From assembly GCF_004535825.1 (NCBI RefSeq), contig NZ_SGVY01000019.1:1-64000 (forward strand): 64,000 nucleotides of DNA. The letters run 5' to 3'. Below the pieces are notes generated by a model, which was not told the DNA's origin, did not search any database, and saw only the letters and a program-made list of their open reading frames with translations. The position numbers were made by a program, and so were the translations under genes. Source of the DNA: Segatella hominis (GTDB taxonomy: Bacteria; Bacteroidota; Bacteroidia; Bacteroidales; Bacteroidaceae). Positions 26,802 through 37,213 of the stretch are shown here, one piece after another. The first letter of the stretch is position 1. Each line of letters begins with the position of its first letter.

Positions 26802-28618
26802 ATGAAACAGATTATGAAGAAATTATTTCCACATACTTTGTGGAACAGAGATACAACTTCTCTGTTGGGATGTGCAGCCAGTAAATTTATCGTATTCGAT
26901 ATCATCTGGTGCCTGCAGACTACTTTCACCTCTTTTTCCCTGCCAGAGGTGTATGTCAATTCCCTATTGACAGCTCTGCTGTTCATCCTCCCATTTATGC
27001 TTACCGGTAAGAAATGGTTAGAATATCTCGTGCTCTTTATTCTAGACGGACTGCTCATCAGCAACCTGATGTATTGCCGTACCTACAACTCGATGATACC
27101 TCTGGAAAGTTATCTGCTGGTTAGCAATCTGAGCGATTTTACGGCGAGTGTGATTGACTCGATGAGATGGATAGATGCCCTACTCCCGCTATCTACACTT
27201 ATCTGCATCTATTCTCTCCATAAGAGAAAGAACCGAGGAGCAGAAGCGTCTGGAAGAGAGCGAGGAGCTTACGCCCTGCGAATCAAGCAATACGCCTTAA
27301 CCACACTTGCAGCATTCCTGCTTTCTGTTATTTTAATCTTTGCTAAAGGAGGACCAGAAAAGGCATTCAATAACTTGGATAATGCCAACATGTACACCTG
27401 CAAAGTGCCAATGTACACCATCTTTGGCAATTTGATACACGAAGCGAACCAACAAAAAACGGTATTTACCCCTAAGATAAAAGCAGAAATTGATAACTGG
27501 ATGAAACATCAACCAGCCTATCAGCCACTCGCTGACAGTATCGCCAGGAAGAAAACCCTAGTAGTCATCTTCTGCGAATCGCTAGAAAGTTGGGCAATCA
27601 ACCGTAAGGTAGAAGGTAAGGAAATCACTCCAAACCTGAACCGTTACATCGCCGACAGTCATACTCTCTATGCTCCACACGTTCTCACTCAGGTGAAAGG
27701 CGGACGCAGCATAGACGGACAGCTTCTGGTAAGCACAGGTCTGTTGCCGCTGATGAGCGGATGCTACGCCATGCAATTTCCTTTTACCCACTATCCTTCA
27801 TTGGTTAAGGCGATGAAGGAAGAGCATCCCGACCTGAGTTCTTATCTGATGACGGTGGACAAGCCTATCACCTGGAACCAGTCTGTGGTAGCAGAAAACT
27901 TCGGCATCAGCCAGATGTTCTTCAACGACCAGTGGGTGAACGATGAGAAAGTGGGCAGCCGCAAGAAACTGGGCGATGTATCCTTCATGAAGCAGATTGT
28001 GGCAAAGCTCAAGAAAGGCGGAATCATGAAGAAGGGAAAAAGTAATTATCTGCAGATTGTAACTTACTCCGGTCACAACCCATTCGTCCTCTGCCCGACA
28101 ACCTGAAGCGCATTCATTTTAAAGGCGATTATCCGGAAAAGATGCGCGACTTCATGATCATGGCCAACTATACCGACCACGGTTTGGGCATCCTCCTCGA
28201 CTATCTGAAGAGTCGCCCGGACTACAAGGATATGATGATTGTGATAATTGGCGACCACGAAGGTCTTGCTGCCGACCGCAAACCTATCTGCGAATCGCCA
28301 GCCGCCAAAGGCATCGTAAGCAACAAGCAGTTTACTCCTTTCATAGTTGTAAACGCTCCTGTAGGTGGAATATATAATAAGGTGATGGGACAGGTTGACC
28401 AATATCCTACCATCCTCAACCTGATGCATCTGGATCACTACAAATGGAAAGGTATGGGACAGAGCATCTTTGATCCTCGCAAATATCCTGCTGCTGTAGG
28501 TTCAGATAATATGAACGTAGAAACGACAGGTAATGTACCGGAAAAGGAAATCAAGCGACTCACCCAAGCCCATCGCATCTCGGATTTTCTGATTCGCTAC
28601 GACAAAATTATAAAATAA
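26802..28618 (+). pseudogene. LTA synthase-family (sulfatase-fold) membrane transferase, frameshifted
   Basis: The first frame (26802-28106) encodes about five membrane helices and the start of a periplasmic sulfatase-fold domain. That includes metal-binding FCESLES (about 256) and the probable nucleophile serine in GGRSIDGQ (about 300). It ends prematurely after HNPFVL. The second frame (from about 28092; first ATG 28142) continues with LPDNLKR, then NYTDHGLG and the metal-binding GDHEG, to 28618. A CTCT at 28088-28092 suggests a two-base gain (or a one-base loss). Family role: transfer of phosphoglycerol or phosphoethanolamine to a surface polymer. As read, the active site is split and probably inactive. 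Confidence 0.85.
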
Positions 28619-28632
28619 GACTTCGATAAGAC

Positions 28633-30345
28633 ATGAACATCAAGTACAACAAAGCCCTGTGGATTGTCACCATCCTCGCTATCGTGATGCTGATTCCTTT
28701 CCTCGGGCTCACCGATTTCAATACCAAGGGAGAGCCGCGCGAGGCTGTAGTTGCTTACACCATGCTGGAGCATGGCAACTGGATATTGCCTATCAATAAT
28801 GGAGGCGATATTCCTTACAAGCCACCATTCTTCCACTGGTGCATCGCCTTCTTCTCGCTCTTTGCCGGACACGTAAGCGAATTCACATCCCGTCTGCCGT
28901 CTGCTGTATCGCTGATATTGATGACCATCGGCGGCTTTATATTCTTTGCCAAGCGCAAGGATACCCAGACGAGCCTCATCACAGCCATCCTCACGCTGAC
29001 TGCTTTCGAAGTGCATCGTGCAGGAATCAACTGCCGTGTGGATATGGTGAACACCGCCTTCATGGTGGGAGCCATGTATCTGCTCTACCGTTGGTGGGAA
29101 AAGGGAAAACATCAACTGCCCTGGCTTGCCATCCTCTGCATGAGTGGCGCCACGCTGACCAAGGGACCAGTAGGCATCATCCTGCCTTGTTTTGTGATGG
29201 GTGTCTTCATGCTCACACAGAGAGAAAATTTCTGGGGCATCGTCTGGCGAATGGCAGCAACTGCCGTACTCTCTCTCATCATCCCATTCTGCTGGTACTA
29301 TGCCGCCTATCTCCAGGGTGGCAACGAGTTCCTGGAACTGGTAAAGGAAGAGAATATCGACCGCTTTATGGGAAAGATGGCCTACGAGTCGCATGAAAAT
29401 CCAGCCTGGTATAATCTGCTTACGCTTATCAGCGGTTGGCTGCCTTATACCTTATTATTATTGTTCTCCCTCTTTATTCTGCCCTGGAAGAAATTCTCCA
29501 AGAGTAAATTTGTAGAGAATGCGAAAAAGGCTACACCGCTCCAGGTGTTCACCTGGCTTGCTTTCCTCCTGGTACTCTTCTTCTATTGCATCCCGAAGAG
29601 CAAGCGAAGCGTTTACCTGCTACCTTGCTATCCGTTCATGGCTTATCTCATCGCTGAATACATCGTTTGGATGATGAAGGAGAAGATGGGAGCATTCAAG
29701 GTGTATGCAGGGGTAATAGCGTCACTCGCCATCCTGCTTATCGTAGCAAGAATCGCAGTTTTATGCAGTTTGATTCCTGACACTATCTTCCACGGCAGAC
29801 ATGCAGCAGAAAACGCAGCCATGCTCCATGCTTTGGAAAAAGGACCTCAGAGTATCGCAGAAGGCATAGGATATCTGTTCTTCATATTGTGCATTTATGG
29901 CATTTATGCTACGTTCCAATCACTCCGCAGGAATCATACTGGCAGCATCGTAGGTCATACGTTGATTACCATCATCAGCCTCTTCCTGATACTGGACTCT
30001 ACGCTTCAGCCAACTGTACTCAACACCAAGGCCGACAAGCGCTGGGCACCAGTAATAGAAAAGAAGTTTGATACATCCAAGCTCTATTCCTACATATCAA
30101 TCGATATGCTCCACTTCTTCAGCCTCAACTTCTATTTAGGCGACAAGATCCAGCAGTTCGACAAGACACTTCCACAAGACGGCATCGTGATGGTATCAAA
30201 TGATGATATCCAGATTTTCACGGAGAAATATGGCAGGAATTATACTTTCGAAAAGGTATGGGAGATTCCGAGAACTGCAGAAACCCGCTGCCCCGTAGGT
30301 TTCTACCGTTTCGTGAAAACAAGCGCTAATTTGGCTTGCAACTAA
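28633..30345 (+). CDS. GT39/ArnT-like membrane glycosyltransferase
   Basis: 570 residues. The first periplasmic loop carries the catalytic-type acidic pair in KGEPREAVVA (about 33-42), followed by PYKPPFFHW. About eleven to twelve membrane helices follow, and there is a soluble C-terminal domain from about 460. This is the PMT/ArnT layout: transfer of a sugar from polyprenyl phosphate to lipid A or another acceptor on the periplasmic side. It starts 14 bp after the LTA-synthase-type gene, forming an operon. The GT2 enzyme encoded convergently at 30423 could make its polyprenyl-phosphate sugar donor. Confidence 0.88.
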   Translation: MNIKYNKALWIVTILAIVMLIPFLGLTDFNTKGEPREAVVAYTMLEHGNWILPINNGGDIPYKPPFFHWCIAFFSLFAGHVSEFTSRLPSAVSLILMTIGGFIFFAKRKDTQTSLITAILTLTAFEVHRAGINCRVDMVNTAFMVGAMYLLYRWWEKGKHQLPWLAILCMSGATLTKGPVGIILPCFVMGVFMLTQRENFWGIVWRMAATAVLSLIIPFCWYYAAYLQGGNEFLELVKEENIDRFMGKMAYESHENPAWYNLLTLISGWLPYTLLLLFSLFILPWKKFSKSKFVENAKKATPLQVFTWLAFLLVLFFYCIPKSKRSVYLLPCYPFMAYLIAEYIVWMMKEKMGAFKVYAGVIASLAILLIVARIAVLCSLIPDTIFHGRHAAENAAMLHALEKGPQSIAEGIGYLFFILCIYGIYATFQSLRRNHTGSIVGHTLITIISLFLILDSTLQPTVLNTKADKRWAPVIEKKFDTSKLYSYISIDMLHFFSLNFYLGDKIQQFDKTLPQDGIVMVSNDDIQIFTEKYGRNYTFEKVWEIPRTAETRCPVGFYRFVKTSANLACN

Positions 30346-30363
30346 AAAAAATATTTCAAAAGA

Positions 30364-30406
30364 GGGGGTGTGTCATAAATCCACGACACACCCCTTCTTA
30401 TTTTTT
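30364..30406. terminator. bidirectional terminator between GT39-like and GT2 genes
   Basis: GGGGTGTGTC pairs with GACACACCCC (about 30365-30374 and 30385-30394). The plus strand continues TTCTTATTTTTTAT; the minus strand continues CTCTTTTGAAA. Confidence 0.8.
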
Positions 30407-30422
30407 ATGATTTCAATATGAA

Positions 30423-31352
30423 TTATACTCTTTCCTCGATAAAATATCTCGGTCTGCGTTTTACCTCGGTATAGATTTTTCCGATATAGACACCTGTAAC
30501 ACCCACGCCAGTAGTGATAATGCCACCGATGAACCAGAGGGAAACAAGCAAGGAAGTCCAACCCTGTATCGTCTTGCCCTGGAAATGTTCTATCAGCGCA
30601 AAGATAATCATGATAAAAGACACCAATGTCATCAGCAATCCTACAAAGGTGATGAAACGCAAAGGAGCTACAGAGAATGAAGTGATGCCATCGATACTGA
30701 AACTCAGCATCTTGGTAAGCGGATATTTACTCTCGCCTGCCTCACGCGCCTTGCGGTCGTAATAAACAAAGCCCTCCTGGAAACCGAGTTGGCGAACAAT
30801 GGCACGCAAGAAAAGATTGCGCTCTGGATACTGCATCAGCGCCTTCAGCGTGCGATTCGTCATCATACGGAAGTCGGCATGATTATAAACCGTCTCCTTA
30901 TCCACACTCTGCATCAGTTTATAAAAGGCCTGAGCTGTGAAACGCTTAAAGAAAGTATCTGTCTTACGCTCCTTGCGTACTCCGTAGATAATATCCTTCC
31001 CTTCCTGTACCTGTTTCACCATATCGATGATTACATTCTCATCATCCTGCAGATCCGCATCGATGCTCACCATCGCATCACAATGGTCGATGGAAGCCTC
31101 CATACCTGCCCAGAGTGCATTCTGGTGCCCTCGGTTATGAGAAAGTTTGATTCCTCTCACGTACGAATGTTTTTCTGCCCCTTCCCGGATGAGTTGCCAG
31201 GTAGTATCGCGACTGCCGTCATCCACCAATAGCAAATTGGTTTCAGCACCCGTCTCTGCCTTGATTTTCGCCACCAAATTCCCCAAAACTTCCAGGGTCT
31301 TAGGCAAAACCTCCTGCTCATTATAGCAAGGTATTACGATGTTTATTTTCAT
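30423..31352 (-). CDS. GT2-family polyprenyl-phosphate glycosyltransferase (GtrB/ArnC-like)
   Basis: 309 residues. The GT-A domain begins MKINIVIPCYNEQEVL, has VDDGSRD (about 43-49) and the metal-binding DAD in SIDADLQD (96-103). Two C-terminal membrane helices (about 225-290) follow. Members transfer a sugar from a nucleotide to undecaprenyl phosphate at the inner membrane. Facing the GT39-like gene, it may supply its donor. A -7 box TATTTTTG (complement of 31370-31377) lies 18 bp upstream of the ATG without a clear -33 box. Confidence 0.9.
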   Translation of the reverse strand: MKINIVIPCYNEQEVLPKTLEVLGNLVAKIKAETGAETNLLLVDDGSRDTTWQLIREGAEKHSYVRGIKLSHNRGHQNALWAGMEASIDHCDAMVSIDADLQDDENVIIDMVKQVQEGKDIIYGVRKERKTDTFFKRFTAQAFYKLMQSVDKETVYNHADFRMMTNRTLKALMQYPERNLFLRAIVRQLGFQEGFVYYDRKAREAGESKYPLTKMLSFSIDGITSFSVAPLRFITFVGLLMTLVSFIMIIFALIEHFQGKTIQGWTSLLVSLWFIGGIITTGVGVTGVYIGKIYTEVKRRPRYFIEERV

Positions 31353-31508
31353 ATCAATCTGTTTTTCTGCAAAAATACAAGAAAAATCTTAAACAACCAA
31401 GCCCAAACCTCATCTTTTATGAAATCCACCTAATATTATTTCCCCAACAGAGTATTTATTGGATTTTCAGAACTGCTTTTCGCAACACAATCATTCACCA
31501 GTAATTCA

Positions 31509-33485
31509 TCAGAACTTCCATTTCACCTGAATTTCCAAATCAGTCTGAGCAGAGCCTTTGATTTGTTGTAATCCTGACGAAATATGATTGCGGTCGAAAT
31601 ATTTCGTCATGGCTCCCTTGCAAACCAGCACCCAATGCTTTCCGATTTCAGCCTTCGCCCGCAGTCCACATCGGATACCTTCACCAAAATAACTACCGAA
31701 ACTCATCGTATAAAGCAATCCCGGTTCAAAAGCATAGACACGACTCTCATAATCCTTGGTACGGAAATAGCCCAAGAAAGCATTCAGCCTCAGCCACCGA
31801 AAGCGATATTCCATAGATTCATTGACCATCATTCCGTAGTTTTGCGACAGGAAGGTGGCATCCACCTGAGTTTTACTGCTCCATGCTCCTTTTTCGATTC
31901 CACAATACAGGCGGGCTCGCTGCGTAGTAACATCATATTTCTGCTTATACTGATAACGGGCACCAAGCCGGAGAGAGCGGGAAGGCTGGAAGATAACGCT
32001 CGCCAGATAATCCATCGCATAAGAACTTCCCTTCATTCGATATTTCGGCCAGGCAAAATAAGCCACATCCCCATAAATATCACATACCCATTTAGAAGAA
32101 GGCGACCATCGCAGTCCCACATAGCAGCCACTTTCATCCTGAACGCTGCTGCCTGCACTATAGCTATTACTGTATATTGCATAATAACGATAAGGATAAA
32201 AACGATAAAGAGCCAAGACCGAAAGCTGTTCTGAAAGCAGATAACTCGCCGTATTGACCGTAGCCACTACTCCACAATCTCCCGTCGCCACCTCTCCCTG
32301 CAGCGTGAGCCGATGAGAAATATAACCATAGTCGATACTTGCATTCCAAAAGTTCTTGCCTTCGGGAGCAAAGCGCTTATAGAGTTGGGATTTATTGGGA
32401 TGAAGCGGCAAGGAATAAGAATAACAGATGCCCGTAGCACCGATATGAAAGCCATTCTTAGTATAATGCAGATTACCGCCCAACAGAAAAGCGGAAGCGA
32501 TGCCTTGCTTCTCGATTTCCTTCTCCGTGCGATGCATTCCTGTAGTTACAATCGTTGAAATAGAATCTTTCTTTACCGTAGCATCTATTTTGCGGTAAGA
32601 TAGAAAGGCACTTACATCCAATCCCTTGCAAACATTCAGCGTGGCTGCAACTCCTTGCAGATAATTAGCAGCATATCTTGAAGAATGTGTGCGAATGGAA
32701 GTTCCCATGCGCCCCAATGACGAGAGCATGGAGAGTTTTCCGAAACCGAAATCATTATTTAATATCAGTCCCATACCTTCCCGAAGGCGATACTTACCCA
32801 AAGTCAGATTTTTCAACTTGCCCCATTTCCGTATCTGCAGATAATAGGAATAAAAATCATAACCCAAGTTGTTCTTACCACCAAAAAACGGCTCTCCCGC
32901 ATCCTGCGAAGCCACAAAACCCATCTTTACATAGTCACTATAATGAAACTGATAACGCAACCAATGCTTATAAGGATAACCCCAATACCCATCCTTGTCT
33001 CCCTTTCGCTCATAAAGAGGAACCTTTACGGCAGCCACCATTTCATGCTTTCCATATTTTGCTATTTGGGAAAAAGAAGGGAAAGAACGCCTCTTCACTT
33101 CCCCGGCATAGACAAAACAACAAAGCAACTGCCGCTCATACCAACTGATACTTTCTATCATCGCCAGTTCACCCAGACTTTTCATCTCACCATATTGATA
33201 GATGTAGGCCTGGATATCCTCTATCTGTTGGGCAGAAAGGAAGGGAAACTGTTCCAGATCTTCCTTGGTAGCGGTATTGAGATTGATCGGATTTTCAGCA
33301 TATCCCTCCAGAATATCTTCATAGCTTTCCCAATTCATATCCTCATATTCCTCCTGTTCACTGAGTTGTTCGAGGTATTCCTGCCAAGATTGGGCATCAC
33401 TTACCTGGATACTATTCACCAGAAACAGTACCACTAACATACACCTATAATATAATGTATTCCTATAATAGATTGCATTTCTCAT
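31509..33485 (-). CDS. secreted helix-hairpin-helix protein with predicted outer-membrane barrel
   Basis: 658 residues. A signal peptide (about 1-31, ending VSDAQ) precedes an acidic stretch. Two ComEA-like helix-hairpin-helix elements follow (about 65-125: PINLNTATKEDLEQFP and MKSLGELAMIESIS). The remaining ~520 residues alternate aromatic and polar residues in short strands and end in KWKF, the terminal aromatic typical of outer-membrane barrels. Function unknown: HhH elements often bind DNA, so DNA uptake or surface DNA binding is possible, but protein contacts are as likely. It has its own promoter. It lies downstream of the SusCD operon but beyond its terminator. Confidence 0.75.
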   Translation of the reverse strand: MRNAIYYRNTLYYRCMLVVLFLVNSIQVSDAQSWQEYLEQLSEQEEYEDMNWESYEDILEGYAENPINLNTATKEDLEQFPFLSAQQIEDIQAYIYQYGEMKSLGELAMIESISWYERQLLCCFVYAGEVKRRSFPSFSQIAKYGKHEMVAAVKVPLYERKGDKDGYWGYPYKHWLRYQFHYSDYVKMGFVASQDAGEPFFGGKNNLGYDFYSYYLQIRKWGKLKNLTLGKYRLREGMGLILNNDFGFGKLSMLSSLGRMGTSIRTHSSRYAANYLQGVAATLNVCKGLDVSAFLSYRKIDATVKKDSISTIVTTGMHRTEKEIEKQGIASAFLLGGNLHYTKNGFHIGATGICYSYSLPLHPNKSQLYKRFAPEGKNFWNASIDYGYISHRLTLQGEVATGDCGVVATVNTASYLLSEQLSVLALYRFYPYRYYAIYSNSYSAGSSVQDESGCYVGLRWSPSSKWVCDIYGDVAYFAWPKYRMKGSSYAMDYLASVIFQPSRSLRLGARYQYKQKYDVTTQRARLYCGIEKGAWSSKTQVDATFLSQNYGMMVNESMEYRFRWLRLNAFLGYFRTKDYESRVYAFEPGLLYTMSFGSYFGEGIRCGLRAKAEIGKHWVLVCKGAMTKYFDRNHISSGLQQIKGSAQTDLEIQVKWKF

Positions 33486-33562
33486 TCGTTTTCGCCTATA
33501 ATTTGTACTATATCGATTTGGATAGAAGATGTTGCAATAAAAGCATCACCCTTATCCTGCCG

Positions 33563-33594
33563 CAAAAATACAATATTTATCGCAAAACACCAAA
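33563..33594 (-). promoter_or_regulatory. promoter of the HhH barrel gene
   Basis: Leftward TATTTTTG (complement of 33563-33570) and TTTG (complement of 33591-33594) with a 20-bp spacer. Confidence 0.75.
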
Positions 33595-33681
33595 AGATTT
33601 TTAAACAAAACTATCATAACCGCAAAACAAAAAAGATAAAACAAACAGAAATGGGAAAGGAGAAATGGAAAATGGAAAAAC

Positions 33682-33725
33682 AAAGAGACGTACGAGTGAA
33701 AGAAATCACCCATACGTCTCTTTTA
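33682..33725 (-). terminator. terminator of the SusCD operon
   Basis: AAAGAGACGTA pairs with TACGTCTCTTT around a ~20-base loop. Read leftward it is followed by GTTTTTCC. It lies about 90 bp after the last operon gene. The A/G-rich stretch to its left repeats the word GAAATGGGAAA. The rest of the 33486-33811 spacer shows nothing beyond this and the HhH promoter. Confidence 0.75.
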
Positions 33726-33811
33726 TTGGTATGCTGAGCTAATATAAAACTCTATGATAGTTTTTCAAAAAATAAGATCAGTCTTCAAATAAACTAAAGA
33801 GCCTGGTTATA

Positions 33812-34303
33812 TTAGTCTTTCAAATCACTTGCCTCTTTGATAATCTCAGCTGGCACTTCGCTGCAGCGCTCATAGCGGCAAACATCGTTAGCATCATCCT
33901 TGGCAGTCCAGATCATAGAACCGCTCTTATAAAGATTGCTCACGATATACTGCTGGTTCCAATCACCAACACCATTATCGTAGGTACCGCCAACAATATA
34001 ACCCAAATATGGATCCTGCTTCACAAAGAAGGAACCGGTAGTATGAACTGCATACATACTGTTCATGTTGTCGTACATCTCCATAGTATTATCACGGCGA
34101 TGGAAAACCACATAGCAATATGTGCCCTCAGGCATTGGCTGACCATTGTTCCAGGCAGTCATTTTCCATACTCCATCAAGATTAGCAGGAGTCACAGCTA
34201 TCGGCTGCTCTGCAGGTTCATCATCATCGCTGCTACAAGATACGAAACCCACAGAAAGGAGCATAACCACCAACAGGGTGAAGAGTTTGATTAAATGTTT
34301 CAT
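33812..34303 (-). CDS. small lipocalin-like lipoprotein
   Basis: 163 residues. The signal ends in a lipobox with Cys23 followed by SSDDDE, the acidic pattern that in Bacteroidota directs lipoproteins to the cell surface. The rest is a compact all-beta domain (LDGVWKMTAWNNGQPMPEGT and later strands) resembling lipocalin-like domains. Ligand unknown. It is the last gene of the nine-gene operon, 34 bp after the DUF1573 gene. Confidence 0.7.
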   Translation of the reverse strand: MKHLIKLFTLLVVMLLSVGFVSCSSDDDEPAEQPIAVTPANLDGVWKMTAWNNGQPMPEGTYCYVVFHRRDNTMEMYDNMNSMYAVHTTGSFFVKQDPYLGYIVGGTYDNGVGDWNQQYIVSNLYKSGSMIWTAKDDANDVCRYERCSEVPAEIIKEASDLKD

Positions 34304-34337
34304 ATTCTTTAATTCTTTCTTTTCTTATGATTTATCA

Positions 34338-35075
34338 TTACTGATTGCGATTCACTACGACCATAATCGTACGGTCACTCGGCTTGGCGTCCACCCCCTC
34401 AAGAATAATCGGGAAGGTGAAATTCGGCTTCATCATCGGCGGAATCTTATCCACATCCAGCGTAATCACCAAGTCTGCCTCATCACCAGCAGGGATGATT
34501 TCCGGCTCAGTTTTCACTTGTGCATACTGTGGAAGCACCAGACTGCTGATCTTCAGCGGTTTCTTCCCGCTATTGCCACAGAGAATGCGAGCCTCAGCCT
34601 TCATACCTGCCGTCACCTCATTGAATGTTACCTTAGCCTGCTTCAGTCTCAGGTCGCCCATCTTATACTTGAAGCGATACCAGACATCCGCACTTGGAAG
34701 AACCATCCCCCTGAGTCCAATCTTCGTGACCGGTTCTCTGTCCGAATCCTTCAGATAGACAAAAGCGCGGGTGTCTATAGTACCTGGATAACCATGGGGA
34801 GTAAACGTCAATTCTATCTTACAGCTATCACCTGGCTGTAGTCTCATCTGACTGACACTCGACTTGGTGCAACCACAGGTGGTCTGAATACGGGATATTT
34901 CCAGCATCTTCCCACCCACGTTTCTACCTACAAACGAATAGGTTCGTGGCGCATCATCCTCGGTCATCGTACCGGCATCGATGAGCTGCTGGTCAAACTT
35001 GAGCATTTGTGCCCAAACCTGACTCATGCTCATCAGGCTGAGAGCGATGAAGATCATCGTGAATCTCTTTCCCAT
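34338..35075 (-). CDS. DUF1573 periplasmic protein
   Basis: 245 residues with a signal peptide (cleavage after about residue 22, VWA-QM). Two Ig-like/ASH-type beta domains follow. The first carries the hallmark TTCGCT (about 65-70) near LQPGDSCKIELTFTP. DUF1573 proteins are common in Bacteroidota; their function is undefined. The gene lies 20 bp from the protease gene and 34 bp from the lipocalin-like gene, so it belongs to the same transcript. Confidence 0.88.
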   Translation of the reverse strand: MGKRFTMIFIALSLMSMSQVWAQMLKFDQQLIDAGTMTEDDAPRTYSFVGRNVGGKMLEISRIQTTCGCTKSSVSQMRLQPGDSCKIELTFTPHGYPGTIDTRAFVYLKDSDREPVTKIGLRGMVLPSADVWYRFKYKMGDLRLKQAKVTFNEVTAGMKAEARILCGNSGKKPLKISSLVLPQYAQVKTEPEIIPAGDEADLVITLDVDKIPPMMKPNFTFPIILEGVDAKPSDRTIMVVVNRNQ

Positions 35076-35095
35076 CTCAGTAATTATCTTTTAGA

Positions 35096-37189
35096 TTACA
35101 TCCAACCGTTGTTGCTGGCATTCTTACGAACTATAATGCTCACAGTCTGCTGCTTGCCGCCAACTGATACTGTCAGAGTAGTACTTCCTACAGCAAGTCC
35201 CTTTACGGTGAGAGTAGTACCTCCTATCGTAGCAGAAGCCACATTAGCATCACCAACAGCACAGGTGTATCCACTCTCTACGCCTTCAAAGTAACTTGGC
35301 AGATTCAAGGTAGAAACCTTGTCGAGCGCTACATAGATATTAGGCAACTTCATATCAGAACTGTAATCCTTGTTCTTAACAAGATTCAAGAGCTGAGCTG
35401 CATCAATCAGACCAGCGCCCATCTTACCGATATACTTAGACAGGTTGACGATTTCTGGAGAAGCACCCACTGTAGTATGGTTCATATAATAAATCTTGGT
35501 AGCACCATTACCATAATAGCCATCCAAGTTCTTGACAGCCTTCTTCATCAGACTCACGAAATCAGCAGCACGATAATGACGATGCTGCTTGACTGCGTAT
35601 GCCAAACCGAGAGCAGCCACACCAGAAACATGAGGACAAGCCATGGAAGTTCCCTCCATATAACCATATGCAGGTTTACCATTCTGAATCAAAGTAGAGA
35701 GCACAGCACCCTTCTGTTCAGCAGTCTCTGCCCAATACTCATCCTCTTCCTCACCTATCTTGCCGTAATATTCCAAGTCACCACCAGGAGCACTCAAGGT
35801 AACGAGCGTACCATAGTCGGTATAGCAAGCTGGCGTATAGTCGGCAGCAACAGAAGCTACACATACACACTTGGAATAAGCACCAGGGAACGCAGGATTG
35901 CCTGCATACTCATTACCAGCAGCAAAAACAGGAATACCACCATCGATGACACCATTAGGAGAACCGGCATTATGGATGAAATAATCCAAAGCCTCCTTCT
36001 CCAAAGGATAAGTCTCAGCCCACTCCTTTTCGGTAGCTGGTCCAGGAGTATAACCATTGATGATACTTGACTCAGAAGAGTTGTAACCCCAACTACACTG
36101 GAGAATCACCGCACCATTGTCGGCTGCATATTTGATAGCTCTTGCCTCTCCTGCTAAAGTTACACTATTCTGACCAGAGAACACCTGGCATGACATAATC
36201 TTCACACCAGAATTAGGAGTACCATCACCACCAGCTACACCACAAACACCAATGCCGTTACCATTGACTGCGGCAATTGTACCTGCTACGTGAGTTCCAT
36301 GACCTGAATCGTTGGCATCAGTCCAGGTAATATCGCCACTCTCGGTTACGAAGTTGTAGCCGTGAAGGTCGCCCTCATAACCATTACCATCGCCATCAGT
36401 CTTGGCTCCCTGAGTAGTCTCACCAGGGTTACACCACATATTGGCAGCCAGATCAGGGTGAGTGTACATCACGCCTTCATCAAGCACGGCTACGATAATG
36501 GAAGGATCACCTGTACAAGTCTTCCAAGCCTCAGCTGCATTGACATCACAGCCAGCTTTGGCACCAGCATGATTATCATTCAGGTTTTCGAAAGCATAAT
36601 TGCCTGCACCCAGGTTGTTATAGTGCCACTGGAAAGCGTAACCAGGGTCATTGGGTGTACCATCGGCTACAGCACGGGTAGCAGCCTTAGCCTTGAGTGC
36701 ATTCTCATTCAGATAGATACGCTTGCTGTCAGTCTTGTAGGCACGCTTGATACGGCCATTGGTCTGCACCTTGGAAATCTCACCAAGCTGCTTCAATCGC
36801 TCTGCAGCAACCTTCAAATCCGTATTCTTGTCAAACTTCACGGTGTACCACAAGTGAAGACCTGCCTCGCGAGTACGAGCCTCTGTCTTTTCATCCACAG
36901 GGAACACACGCTTGAAACTGTAGCTGCCCAGAATATCGAGTACCTCATCTGTAGAAGGAATACCCGAACGGGTACCTGCTACACCAGCACGCGTCATTGT
37001 GCTTTGTGCTTGGTCGAGAATATCGCTCATCTCAGGACTGAACTTAATCAACAATTCACCATTCTCAGCATCTGCAGGAATGACAACCTCGTTGGTCTTA
37101 CCATCAGAAGAGTCGATGCCCGACAGGTTGTCTGCACAACCTGTCAAAGCCAAAGCGACCATTGCTATATAGAAAAACTTTTTCTTCAT
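35096..37189 (-). CDS. S8 (subtilisin-family) serine peptidase lipoprotein
   Basis: 697 residues. The lipobox cysteine is C18 (ALTGCAD). A prodomain-like region spans about 45-150. The S8 domain has catalytic D237 (AVLDEGV), H297 (SGHGTHVAG), oxyanion N426 (AAGNE) and S515 (GTSMACPHVSG), so it appears active. A C-terminal Ig-like domain ends the protein (about 620-690). Lipid anchoring puts it in the outer membrane, and context suggests it acts on proteins captured by the SusCD/LRR complex. It lies 24 bp after the BACON-LRR gene. Confidence 0.95.
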   Translation of the reverse strand: MKKKFFYIAMVALALTGCADNLSGIDSSDGKTNEVVIPADAENGELLIKFSPEMSDILDQAQSTMTRAGVAGTRSGIPSTDEVLDILGSYSFKRVFPVDEKTEARTREAGLHLWYTVKFDKNTDLKVAAERLKQLGEISKVQTNGRIKRAYKTDSKRIYLNENALKAKAATRAVADGTPNDPGYAFQWHYNNLGAGNYAFENLNDNHAGAKAGCDVNAAEAWKTCTGDPSIIVAVLDEGVMYTHPDLAANMWCNPGETTQGAKTDGDGNGYEGDLHGYNFVTESGDITWTDANDSGHGTHVAGTIAAVNGNGIGVCGVAGGDGTPNSGVKIMSCQVFSGQNSVTLAGEARAIKYAADNGAVILQCSWGYNSSESSIINGYTPGPATEKEWAETYPLEKEALDYFIHNAGSPNGVIDGGIPVFAAGNEYAGNPAFPGAYSKCVCVASVAADYTPACYTDYGTLVTLSAPGGDLEYYGKIGEEEDEYWAETAEQKGAVLSTLIQNGKPAYGYMEGTSMACPHVSGVAALGLAYAVKQHRHYRAADFVSLMKKAVKNLDGYYGNGATKIYYMNHTTVGASPEIVNLSKYIGKMGAGLIDAAQLLNLVKNKDYSSDMKLPNIYVALDKVSTLNLPSYFEGVESGYTCAVGDANVASATIGGTTLTVKGLAVGSTTLTVSVGGKQQTVSIIVRKNASNNGWM

Positions 37190-37213
37190 TGTTTGCTTCT
37201 ATATTGTTAGAAA

